From: Natronoarchaeum philippinense
Lineage (GTDB): Archaea; Halobacteriota; Halobacteria; Halobacteriales; Natronoarchaeaceae
Assembly: GCF_900215575.1 (NCBI RefSeq)
Contig: NZ_OBEJ01000003.1
Location: forward strand, 62,001-126,000
Direction of reading: 5' to 3'
Length of the DNA: 64,000 nt
Part shown: positions 19,344-27,510 of the stretch, piece after piece
Layout of the letters: every line of letters begins with the position of its first letter
Numbering within the stretch: position 1 is the first letter of the stretch
Made by a program: the position numbers and the translations under genes
The notes under the pieces: generated by a model
Told to the model about the DNA's origin: nothing
Databases searched by the model: none
Seen by the model: only the letters and a program-made list of their open reading frames with translations

Positions 19344-21110
19344 TTAGTCCTCCTCGACCGGCTCGCCGTCGACCTCGTCGAACGTTATGTCGCCGTCCTG
19401 CAGTGCGGTTAGCGTCTCGTCGAGATCGTCGACCGGCACTCGAAGCTGCTCGGTCGAGTCCCGCTCGCGCACCGTGACGGTGCCGTCTTCGAGGGTCTCG
19501 TAGTCGACGGTGACACAGAACGGCGTGCCGATCTCGTCCTGTCGGCGGTAGCGCCGGCCGATCGCGCCGGAGTCGTCGTAGTTGACCGACAGGCCGGCCG
19601 CGCGCAGGTCCGCCGCGAGGTCGCGGGCGCGCTCGCCGAGGCCTTCCTTGTCCATCAGGGGGAACACGCCGACGGTCGTCGGCGCGACTTCGGCGTCGAG
19701 CGCGAGGTAGGTGCGCTCCTCGCCGCCGACCTCGTCCTCGGCGTAGGCGTGATCGAGGACGGTGTACAGCAGCCGATCGACGCCGAACGAGGGCTCGACG
19801 ACGTGGGGCGTGACGTGCTCGCCCGACTCGGTCACTTCGTCGACCGAGAAGTTCGTCTTCTCGACGGGGACGGAGACCTCCTCGCCGTCGACCCTGACGG
19901 AAACCTCCTCGTCCTCGAACGCCGACCGATCGGCCTCGGCCAAATCGGCCAGCGCGTCGGCAACGTCCTGCGCTTGGCCGCCGAACTCGGGGCCGAGGTA
20001 GCTCATGTCCGGATCGACCGTCGCGCGCTCGACGGTGACCGGCTCGTCGTACTGCTGGAAGACGGTGAAGTCCTCGTCGGAGTGTTCGGCGTGTTTCGAG
20101 AGGTCGTAGTCGCCGCGGTAGGCGAAGCCGGCCAGCTCGATCCAGTCGCCGTCGAGTTCGGCTTCGGCGTCCCAGCAGTCGCTGGCGTAGTGGGCGCGCT
20201 CGCCCGCGAGGTGCTGACGGAACCGGAACCGATCGGCGTCGACGCCGACGCGCTCGTACCACTCCTGTGCGACGCCCAGATAGTAGGCGATCCACGGGCT
20301 GGCGAGCGTGCCGTCGTCGACGGCCTCGCCGATCGTCGTCTCGATCAGCTCGCCCCCCTCGTCTTCCTGCTCGCCGATCGGGTACAGGCGCACCTCGACG
20401 TCCTCGACGCGCGAGAGGTCGGGGCCCTCGCCCTCGGGGTCGACGAACAGTTCGAGTTCGGCCTGTGTGAACTCCCGGGTCCGGATGACGGACTTGCGCG
20501 GGCTGATCTCGTTTCGGTAGGCCTTACCGATCTGCGTGACGCCGAAGGGCAACTGGTTGCGGGCGTACTCCGACAGCAGCGGGAACTCGACGAAGATACC
20601 CTGTGCCGTCTCGGGACGCAGGTAGCCCGGCGACGACGAGCCCGGGCCGATGTTCGTGCCGAACATGAGGTTGAAGTCCTCGACCGGCTCGCCCGCCAGC
20701 TCGGCGCCGCAGGACGGACACACGAGATCGTGCTCCGCGATCAGGTCTTCGACCTCTTCGATCGGGACCGATTCGGCTTCCTCGATGTCGGTGTTGTCCT
20801 CGATGAGGTGGTCGGCGCGGTGGCTCTCGGCGCACTCGGCGCACTCGACGAGCATGTCGTCGAAGCCGTCGAGGTGGCCCGAGGCCTCGAAGACGGGCTC
20901 TGGCATCACCGTCGGCGCGTCGATCTCTTGGTGGCCCTCTCGGACCGCAAAGCGCTCGCGCCACGCGTCTTCGACGTTCTGCTTGAGCGCGGCGCCCTGC
21001 GGACCGAACGTGTAGAAGCCGGCGACGCCGCCGTACGCGCCGGCCGACGGGAAGAAATAGCCCCGTCGCTTGGCGAGTTCGACGAGCTTCTCGGCCGTGC
21101 TCTCACTCAT
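19344..21110 (-). CDS. glyS: glycyl-tRNA synthetase, archaeal/eukaryotic class II type
   Basis: 588 residues, starting MSESTAEKLVELAKRRGYFF. Class II core motifs are evident: the N-terminal GGVAGFYTFGPQGAALK, motif 2 region IGKAYRNEISPRKSVIRTREF, and the motif 3 region around EPSFGVDRLLY. Zinc-binding-type pairs VECAEC and VCPSC sit in the insertion. The C-terminal anticodon domain (FPLMDKEGLGERARDLAAD) follows. It charges tRNA-Gly as a homodimer. The coding region overlaps the CBS gene by 8 bases upstream, indicating an operon. Confidence 0.97.
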   Translation of the reverse strand: MSESTAEKLVELAKRRGYFFPSAGAYGGVAGFYTFGPQGAALKQNVEDAWRERFAVREGHQEIDAPTVMPEPVFEASGHLDGFDDMLVECAECAESHRADHLIEDNTDIEEAESVPIEEVEDLIAEHDLVCPSCGAELAGEPVEDFNLMFGTNIGPGSSSPGYLRPETAQGIFVEFPLLSEYARNQLPFGVTQIGKAYRNEISPRKSVIRTREFTQAELELFVDPEGEGPDLSRVEDVEVRLYPIGEQEDEGGELIETTIGEAVDDGTLASPWIAYYLGVAQEWYERVGVDADRFRFRQHLAGERAHYASDCWDAEAELDGDWIELAGFAYRGDYDLSKHAEHSDEDFTVFQQYDEPVTVERATVDPDMSYLGPEFGGQAQDVADALADLAEADRSAFEDEEVSVRVDGEEVSVPVEKTNFSVDEVTESGEHVTPHVVEPSFGVDRLLYTVLDHAYAEDEVGGEERTYLALDAEVAPTTVGVFPLMDKEGLGERARDLAADLRAAGLSVNYDDSGAIGRRYRRQDEIGTPFCVTVDYETLEDGTVTVRERDSTEQLRVPVDDLDETLTALQDGDITFDEVDGEPVEED

Positions 21111-21981
21111 ACAGCGCCTCCAGCAGATCCATGTCCCGGACGATGCCGACGAGGTCGCCGCCCGAGACCAGCGGGATCTGCTCGATGTCGTCGGTGATCA
21201 TCAGCTGGGCGGCGTCCTGCGCGGACTTGCCCTCCGAGACGGTCACGAGGTCCTCGGTCATGAACTCGGCAACCGTTCCCTCGGGTAGTTCGACGTTCCG
21301 GACGGTCATCGACCGGCTGCCCACGCCCTTGATGCCCTCCCACATCCAGTCGTCGTCCTGATCGGCGAAGCTGTTGCCGGTCTGCTCTTCGTCCTCGACG
21401 ATCTCGGCCACGTCGAGCACGTCGACCTCGGTCAGCATACCGGCCGGCTCGCCCTCCTCGTCGAGCGCGACAGCGTAGGGCACGCCGGCGTAGTAGAGCT
21501 CGCGCATGGCGACGACCAGCGGCGCGCCGGCGAAGGTCGTGTTGACGTCTCGAGTTGCAAGCGCCCCGACCTCGGCGTCGGTGTCGACATCGCCGGTTGC
21601 GATCGCTCGGATCACGTCGGTGATCGTGACGATCCCTTCGAGTTCGCCATCGACGACGGGGACGCGTCGAGCGCCTTCCTCGACCATCAGCGCGGCCAGC
21701 TCTTCGATGGCGGCGTCGCGGGTCACCGTCGGCACTTCGTCCATCAGCAGCGCGAGCTGGTCCTCGTCGGGCTGTTCGATCAGGCTCTCTCGGGAGATCA
21801 GTCCGCGGTACTCCTCGCCGTCGTCGCCGGGTTTGACGACCGGCACGGAGGAGAACTCGCGGTCCTGCAGGTACTCCAGGGCGTCGTCGCGGCTACCGGG
21901 CAGCTCGACCGTGACGAGCTCGGACCGCGGCGTCATCGCGTCGGACACATTCATACCACGCGGTACGTCCAAATCCGTCAT
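21103..21981 (-). CDS. four-CBS-domain protein
   Basis: 292 residues composed of four CBS motifs in tandem (two Bateman modules), for example MTPRSELVTVELPGSRDDAL, VPTVTRDAAIEELAALMVEE and MTEDLVTVSEGKSAQDAAQL. Such stand-alone proteins bind adenine nucleotides or S-adenosylmethionine and regulate partner enzymes or channels; the partner is unknown. Start ATG 21981 gives a standard N-terminus; ATG 21954 (MNVSDAMTPR) is a close alternative. It is the first gene of a likely CBS-glyS-dolichol-kinase-like operon. Confidence 0.9.
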   Translation of the reverse strand: MTDLDVPRGMNVSDAMTPRSELVTVELPGSRDDALEYLQDREFSSVPVVKPGDDGEEYRGLISRESLIEQPDEDQLALLMDEVPTVTRDAAIEELAALMVEEGARRVPVVDGELEGIVTITDVIRAIATGDVDTDAEVGALATRDVNTTFAGAPLVVAMRELYYAGVPYAVALDEEGEPAGMLTEVDVLDVAEIVEDEEQTGNSFADQDDDWMWEGIKGVGSRSMTVRNVELPEGTVAEFMTEDLVTVSEGKSAQDAAQLMITDDIEQIPLVSGGDLVGIVRDMDLLEALYE

Positions 21982-22160
21982 AAAGGCCGTGCTTCGTGGG
22001 TCGGGCTCACTCCCTGTGGCGTCGGCGTCTCGCGCCCGCTTCGTCACCGCTGACCGAGGCCGCTACACCGCTGTCGCTCTCGACGTGCTTGCGTCTGACG
22101 GCTGTTGCATGGGATCTACGGGCGATATCGGTCTATCTACAGGCACAATTGAATCCGACG

Positions 22161-22192
22161 GGTTTATACATGTGTGAAAGATAATTATGTAT
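22161..22192 (+). promoter_or_regulatory. TATA box of leaderless gene
   Basis: TTTATA at 22163-22168 lies 25 to 30 bases before ATG 22193, matching a haloarchaeal leaderless promoter. Confidence 0.55.
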
Positions 22193-22360
22193 ATGTCGAC
22201 GGCAGGTTACAGCGACACGTCGCACGGCGCGAGCGAAATCGTCGGCTCGGTCGACGGTGAGGGCGAGGACGAGCGGTTCGTCATCGCCGACATCACGGCC
22301 GACGGCGCTTGGATCTCGATGTCGGTAGACGACGCGCCGTCGCTTCCGTCCTCGCGGTAG
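22193..22360 (+). CDS. DUF7556-like haloarchaeal microprotein
   Basis: 55 residues: MSTAGYSDTSHGASEIVGSV at the start and FVIADITADGAWISMSVDDA in the centre. The core ADIT-x-DGAWISM with a following DDAPSL is a conserved pattern I associate with a Halobacteria-only small-protein family (DUF7556); its role is unknown. An in-frame ATG at 22187 is an alternative start. No membrane segment or cysteine. It ends 15 bases before the convergent membrane-protein gene. Confidence 0.65.
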   Translation: MSTAGYSDTSHGASEIVGSVDGEGEDERFVIADITADGAWISMSVDDAPSLPSSR

Positions 22361-22374
22361 CTGTTTCGACGCCG

Positions 22375-22626
22375 TCACTCCTCGTGGCTGTCCGTCTCTG
22401 CGTGGACTGTGTAGGTCCTCGCTTTCTCGTAGCGCTTGTAGAAGTAGACCATCGGCACCGGCACCAGCAGGAGCGTCAGGACGTAGCGCTCGTGCGCGTA
22501 GGTGTACCCCACCAGCGCGGTCGCCAGCAGGATCGACGCGTGCGCGTAGAGCCAGCCCCAGCGCGTCAGCGACTCCCAGTCACCGTACAGGTACTCGTAG
22601 AACACGCGCTCGATTGTCTCACGCAT
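22375..22626 (-). CDS. small two-helix membrane protein
   Basis: 83 residues starting MRETIERVFYEYLYGDWESL. Two membrane helices (about residues 25-45 and 48-63) are followed by a charged tail (KRYEKARTYTVHAETDSHEE). Not recognised beyond resemblance to uncharacterised haloarchaeal proteins. It sits on the same strand about 90 bases downstream of the polyprenyl synthase and may be the last gene of that transcript. Confidence 0.65.
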   Translation of the reverse strand: MRETIERVFYEYLYGDWESLTRWGWLYAHASILLATALVGYTYAHERYVLTLLLVPVPMVYFYKRYEKARTYTVHAETDSHEE

Positions 22627-22717
22627 GTGAACTCACGCGGACCTGCTGTCGCTGTCGGTTGTTGGGAGTCGGATCCCGCTGTTCGACGCCGCGGGTCGGC
22701 TCTCGATCTCCACCGCA

Positions 22718-23785
22718 CTACACCTCCCGCTCGACGGCGAACTCGGTGAACGCGGCCAGTTCGCGCGCGGCGTCGGCGTCGAGATCGACGGCGTCGAGAT
22801 GATCGAGTGCGCGATTTTTTAGTTCGCGGGCCCGCTGGCGAGCGTAGTCGATGCTCCCGGATTCGTCCAGAATGTCGATACACTCCTCGATTTCTCGGCG
22901 GTCGGTGTCCCCCGCGTCGAGAATCGCTTCCAGTCTCGCAACGTCTTCGGGGGGCGCGTGTTCGGCGGCGTGGATGACCAGCAACGTCTTCTTGCCTTCC
23001 CGGATGTCGTTGCCCGCCTCTTTGCCGAACCCCTCGACTGCCCCGCGCGTGCTCTCGATGTCGAGCACGTCGTCGCTGATCTGGAACGCCAGCGACAGGT
23101 CTCGTGCCCAGTTCGAGACGGCACGTTCGGCCGCCGGCGGCTGTTCGGTAAGGATCGCGGCGAGCCGGGCGGCGAGTCGGCCGAGGCTGCCCGTCTTGCA
23201 CGAACACATCTCCAGATACCGGGCTTCGTCGATCCGGATCTCCCGCTCGTTGTGCCAGTGGATGTCGAGGCTCTGGCCCAGATGCGCTCGGTTGAGCTCG
23301 TCGATGATCATCTCGTAGGCAGCCAGTCGAGTGTCGCCGTCCACGTCGCCGGGGTTCCGGCGCAGAATCGTCATCGGCAGGAAGTACAGGGCGTTGCCGG
23401 CGTTCAGCGCGATGTCGACTCCGTACTGCTCGTGGATCGCCGGTTCGCCGCGGCGCATCGACGCCCCGTCTTCGACGTCGTCGACGAGTAACGTTCCCGT
23501 GTGGAGCAGTTCCGGCACGGCGGCGTAGGGCGCGTACGGCTCGGGATCCGCTCTAAACCCTTCGACCAGCGTTCTGAACACCGTCGCGCGCCACCGCTTT
23601 CCGCCGCGGTCCAGTAGTTCCCAGACCGGGTCCGATAGCGATCGCTGGACGGCTTCCGTATCGTACTCGTACGTCGCCGCTCCGAACGTCTCTGCGAGGT
23701 ACTGCTCGTCGATCGTCGTCGGTAGGACGGCACCGATCGCCTCTGTGACACGCTCTTCTCCTGCCGTTCCCACGCCGTGGCTCAT
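22718..23785 (-). CDS. polyprenyl diphosphate synthase (trans-isoprenyl, GGPPS-like)
   Basis: 355 residues of the trans-prenyltransferase family, which adds isopentenyl diphosphate units to an allylic primer in the cytoplasm. GGKRWR (61-66), the first Asp-rich motif DDVED (102-106) with RRGEPAIHEQ, and the second Asp-rich motif DDVLD (238-242) are intact. The residue five positions before the first motif is Gly97 and the fourth is Thr98. Small residues there generally allow products longer than C20, so a C25 or longer product is possible (inference). The gene opens the terpenoid locus and is divergent to the membrane protein at 23922. A TATA-like CTATATT is close to the start (23795-23801), so a slightly later start is possible. 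Confidence 0.9.
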   Translation of the reverse strand: MSHGVGTAGEERVTEAIGAVLPTTIDEQYLAETFGAATYEYDTEAVQRSLSDPVWELLDRGGKRWRATVFRTLVEGFRADPEPYAPYAAVPELLHTGTLLVDDVEDGASMRRGEPAIHEQYGVDIALNAGNALYFLPMTILRRNPGDVDGDTRLAAYEMIIDELNRAHLGQSLDIHWHNEREIRIDEARYLEMCSCKTGSLGRLAARLAAILTEQPPAAERAVSNWARDLSLAFQISDDVLDIESTRGAVEGFGKEAGNDIREGKKTLLVIHAAEHAPPEDVARLEAILDAGDTDRREIEECIDILDESGSIDYARQRARELKNRALDHLDAVDLDADAARELAAFTEFAVEREV

Positions 23786-23921
23786 ATTTTCTTTCTATAT
23801 TCTCAGCAAGAAAGTGTTTCGATCCGTCGGCTCGGCGGACACCTGCGCATCTACATCTGTCTGTAAACCGCTTAAATTATAAGTTATCTACTCGGAATAT
23901 TCTTGCACGGTGTCCAAACCG

Positions 23922-24530
23922 ATGGTTACAGAAAACAGTTCTGCCGGCTCTCTCTCGGAGGTATCGCCACTCAAAGCACTCGACCTGATGACTCAGCCTC
24001 GCTTTCTTCTTCCGACGGCGTTTCCGTTCATCGTCTATCTCGGGTGGACGATGGACTCGTCGGCGTCGCTGTCGGCGCAGTTGCTCGCGGCGCTGGGCAT
24101 CGCACTCGGCGGGTGGTTCGGCGCGATGGCCGTGGAGTACCAGCCGTTCGTCCCGCTCGAAGACGGAACGATCAACGAGATTCAGGGCGGCCTGTTGTTC
24201 GTCGTCGCCGCGGTGATCTACGGCGTCTGGAGCTACAACGCTTGGCCGGCGGTCGTGCAAGGGTTCGGTCTCGTCTCCGGCGTCGCCGTGGCGCTGTGGC
24301 TCCCGGCGAGACGCGTCCTCAACCTCTCGGGTGGCGTCATCTTCCCGACGGCTCTGTTCGTGTTTCTGACGCTACAGGATCTCCGGCTCGCCCCGCTACT
24401 GGTGGTGCTTGCGATCCGCGTGCCCGTCGCGCTCACGATCGAAGATCTCTCGCCTCTCGAGACGACAGTCGGACTGACGCTGGGAAGCATCTCGGTGCTG
24501 ACCGTTCTCGCACTCACGCCGCTCGGGTGA
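23922..24530 (+). CDS. multi-pass membrane protein of the terpenoid locus, unknown function
   Basis: 202 residues from ATG 23922 (MVTENSSAGSL); a GTG at 23910 is an alternative start. About six membrane helices are predicted, with one conserved-looking polar loop (EYQPFVPLEDGTINEIQGG). No UbiA Asp-rich motif and no recognised family. An AT-rich TATA-like element (TTAAATTATAAG near 23872-23883) precedes it. It is placed between the polyprenyl synthase and the RND exporter, so a role in handling a hydrophobic intermediate is possible, but that rests only on context. Confidence 0.7.
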   Translation: MVTENSSAGSLSEVSPLKALDLMTQPRFLLPTAFPFIVYLGWTMDSSASLSAQLLAALGIALGGWFGAMAVEYQPFVPLEDGTINEIQGGLLFVVAAVIYGVWSYNAWPAVVQGFGLVSGVAVALWLPARRVLNLSGGVIFPTALFVFLTLQDLRLAPLLVVLAIRVPVALTIEDLSPLETTVGLTLGSISVLTVLALTPLG

Positions 24531-24813
24531 TCGACGCCGCGTTCGATTGCACCCGTACCGACTGTCTGCGTTCCTCGCGGAAGCTCGCCGCACGCATATT
24601 ATTTACTCACTTCAACTAATTATATTTGGAGAAGATACAACAGTTTTAACTCTTGTCTTGGAGATAGTTTCCTCCGATGATCGTTGTGACTGTGGCCGGT
24701 CCTCCCTGCCGCGCCTCCGCCTGCCGGCGGACCGATCGTCGCACTGAACCGCCCGCTCGAAACTCCTTCGTGGCTGTCCGTCGCCCTGACCCGGACGGGA
24801 CGGTGGCGGCCTG
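24531..24813. other. AT-rich intergenic region before the RND gene, with a possible 45-codon ORF
   Basis: No recognisable gene. TAATTATATTTGG around 24616-24628 looks like a promoter. A 45-codon frame (24677-24814, starting MIVVTVAGPPCRASACRRTD) ends in TGATG that overlaps the RND start, which would fit translational coupling, but its Arg/Pro/Cys-rich composition is not protein-like for this genome, so it is not called as a gene. Confidence 0.4.
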
Positions 24814-27438
24814 ATGTCGCGGATCGACCGCGTTACAGCGGCCGTTACGGAGCACAGTCGCGTACTCGTCCTCGCGCTGTTGCTCGTCACTGCCGCGCTG
24901 GCCCCGGGACTGGTCGGAATCGAGCAGGCCGGGGCGGTCTCGGGGCTCTCGGGCGATAGCGAGGCCGCCGAGGCCAACGCCGAGATCAGGGAACGATTCG
25001 ACGAACGGGACGTACCGTCGACGACGACCGTGATCGCAGTCCGCAACGAGGACGACAACGTCCTCTCGCGTGACTCGCTGTTGCGGACGCTGCGATACCA
25101 GCAAACGTTACACGACAATCGGACGGTCAACGCGACTCTCGTCGAGGACTCGCCCGTGGTCGGCATCGAAAATATCGTCGCCCGAGCCGCGATTCAGGCC
25201 GAGCGTCGGGGTACCGTCACGCAGACGGATCTTCAGGGCTGGAACGAGTCCGAGGGGCTGACCGCCGCGAACGGCTCCGACGACTGGCCTGACCCCACGA
25301 TCGACGACCAGATCGAGCAACTGGAGTCGATGAACGCGTCGGAGGTCTCCGCTGTCGTCGGGCGCATCCTCGACCCCGAGAGCTCCTCGGAAGCGACTCG
25401 CCGGGCGTACCAGTTGCTCCCCGAGAGCTACCGGGCCGGCGCGACCACGGCTGACGCCCGCATGATGGTGCTGACGCAGGCGACCGACGGGCAGGTCAGC
25501 TCGGCCGCGGGACTCTCAGGAGACATCTCCGAGGCGCTGGGCGTCGCTCGATCGCTGGCGACCGATCGAGCGGACGACGAGCGCTACTACTTCTACGGCG
25601 CCGGACTGGTGAACTACGAACAGGATACCGTCATTCAGGATAGCTTCGGCATCCTCGGTCCGTTGGCCGTGCTGTTCGTCCTCGTCGCGCTGTCGCTGGC
25701 CTACCGCGACCCGGTCGACGTGCTGCTCGGCGTCGTCGGCATCGCCGTGGCGCTGATCTGGACGATGGGAGCGATGGGCTGGCTCGGCATCATGTTCAAC
25801 CCGCTGATGATCGCCGCGCCGATCATCCTGATCGGCCTCTCGGTCGACTTCGCGCTCCACGTCACGATGCGCTACCGCGAGGTGCGCCACCGCTCGGACG
25901 CCGGCGTGCGCTCGGCGATGCGCGAAGCGCTCGCAGACCTCGGCCCCGCCCTCGCACTGATCACCGCGACGACGGTCATCGGCTTCCTGTCGAACTACAC
26001 CAGTCCGATGGCCGATCTCCGGACGTTCGGCCTCGTCACTGCAATCGGCATCACCGCGACGCTGGTCGTCTTCGGCGGGCTGATCCCCGCGCTCAAAGTC
26101 GAGATCACACCGCTACTCGCGCGCCGGGGCTGGGACCGGACGCCCTCGCTCCCGGGTACCGGTGGCCGGCTACGACGCCTGCTCGACACCGGCGCGACGA
26201 TCGCCACCCGCGCGCCGCTCGTCTTGCTGGTCGTGACTGGACTGTTCACCGGCGCCGCCGCCTACGGCGCGACCGGCCTCCAGATGTCCGCCCAGCAGGA
26301 CCTATTCATGGGCGACGATCCGCCGGAGTTCACCGAGAATCTCCCGGACGCCATCGAGCCGAGCGACTACTCGCTCAAAGAGGACCGCCAGTACATCTAC
26401 TCGACGTTCCAGTCGCCCGACCGGCAGGGGTACGTCTTCGTGACCGGAGACGTGACTACCCCGGAGACGCTCGAACGCGTCGCCGACGCCCACCACGCCG
26501 CGGTGGAGTCGGGAACGGTGTACGAAGCCCCGCGCGGCGGGCCGGCGATCCTCTCCCCGCTGTCGGAGATGCGTTCGGTCGCCCGGGAGAACCAGTCGTT
26601 CAACGCCACGTTCCAAGCCGCCGATAGCTCCGGGAACGGCGTCCCCGACCGGGATCTCGAATCGCTCTACGACGAGTTCCACGCCGCCGCGCCGGATCGC
26701 GCGGCCCGGACGCTCGACCGCGCCGACGACGGCAGCTACGCGGCCATGCAAGTTCGGATCAGCACGGACGGCAGCGTCGACCGGTCCGAAGCCGTCGCTG
26801 CGGTGTCGGATGCCGCTGCCGAGGTCGACGACAACGACGACTTGGAGGCCGTCGCCACCGGGAGCTTCGTCATCGAGCAACAGCTCAACGACCGGCTCTC
26901 GACGACGCTGATCGAGAGCCTGTCGCTGACGATCGTCGCCATTCTGCTGATCCTGATGGCCGTCTTCCGGCTGACGGCGGGATCGTTCTCACTCGGCGCG
27001 ATCACGCTCGTCCCGGTGATCCTCAGCGTCACGTGGTTGTTCGGCACGATGGCCACGCTCGGCATCCCCATCAGCCTCATCACGGCGATGGTCGGCAGCG
27101 TGACAGTGGGGATCGGCGTCGACTACGCCATCCACGTCAGCGAGCGCTACTGGCAGGAGCGGGCTGACGCCTCGCCGGCCGAGGCACTCGTCCGGACGGT
27201 CACTGGCAGTGGCAGCGCGCTGTTGAGCAGCGCCGTCACGACGGCGATCGGGTTCGGCGTCCTATCGTTCGCGCTGCTGCCCGCGCTCCGTCACTTTGGG
27301 TTCGTCCTCGCACTCGGCGTCGTCTACTCGTTCCTCGGCGCTCTGTACGTGCAGCCGAGCCTGCTGATGCTCTGGGATCGGTACGTTGCCGGCACCCACG
27401 ACGCGACGGCGTCGTCGATGCCCGTCGGGAACGACTGA
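24814..27438 (+). CDS. RND/MMPL-superfamily exporter
   Basis: 874 residues with the classic duplicated RND plan: an N-terminal helix, a large extracytoplasmic domain, a six-helix bundle, a second large domain and a second six-helix bundle. The membrane signatures GLSVDFALHVTMRY and GVGVDYAIHVSERY-like (observed: VGIGVDYAIHVSERY) carry the Asp used in proton relay in MMPL/HpnN-type transporters. MMPL and HpnN proteins move lipids, including hopanoids, out of the membrane using the proton gradient. Here it lies beside polyprenyl synthase, cyclase and P450 genes, which suggests export or membrane placement of an isoprenoid lipid. Convergent with the P450 gene. Confidence 0.92.
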   Translation: MSRIDRVTAAVTEHSRVLVLALLLVTAALAPGLVGIEQAGAVSGLSGDSEAAEANAEIRERFDERDVPSTTTVIAVRNEDDNVLSRDSLLRTLRYQQTLHDNRTVNATLVEDSPVVGIENIVARAAIQAERRGTVTQTDLQGWNESEGLTAANGSDDWPDPTIDDQIEQLESMNASEVSAVVGRILDPESSSEATRRAYQLLPESYRAGATTADARMMVLTQATDGQVSSAAGLSGDISEALGVARSLATDRADDERYYFYGAGLVNYEQDTVIQDSFGILGPLAVLFVLVALSLAYRDPVDVLLGVVGIAVALIWTMGAMGWLGIMFNPLMIAAPIILIGLSVDFALHVTMRYREVRHRSDAGVRSAMREALADLGPALALITATTVIGFLSNYTSPMADLRTFGLVTAIGITATLVVFGGLIPALKVEITPLLARRGWDRTPSLPGTGGRLRRLLDTGATIATRAPLVLLVVTGLFTGAAAYGATGLQMSAQQDLFMGDDPPEFTENLPDAIEPSDYSLKEDRQYIYSTFQSPDRQGYVFVTGDVTTPETLERVADAHHAAVESGTVYEAPRGGPAILSPLSEMRSVARENQSFNATFQAADSSGNGVPDRDLESLYDEFHAAAPDRAARTLDRADDGSYAAMQVRISTDGSVDRSEAVAAVSDAAAEVDDNDDLEAVATGSFVIEQQLNDRLSTTLIESLSLTIVAILLILMAVFRLTAGSFSLGAITLVPVILSVTWLFGTMATLGIPISLITAMVGSVTVGIGVDYAIHVSERYWQERADASPAEALVRTVTGSGSALLSSAVTTAIGFGVLSFALLPALRHFGFVLALGVVYSFLGALYVQPSLLMLWDRYVAGTHDATASSMPVGND

Positions 27439-27444
27439 TCTGCG

Positions 27445-27465
27445 GCGACGCCGTCGCGGCGTCGC
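27445..27465. terminator. hairpin between convergent RND and P450 genes
   Basis: GCGACGCC (27445-27452) pairs with GGCGTCGC (27458-27465) around a 5-base loop. It lies between the two stop codons at 27438 and 27511. There is no long T-run immediately after, so termination strength is uncertain. Confidence 0.4.
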
Positions 27466-27510
27466 TGTGCTGTCAGCGTTCGGACGACAAAAATAGGCGA
27501 CTCGTTCGAT

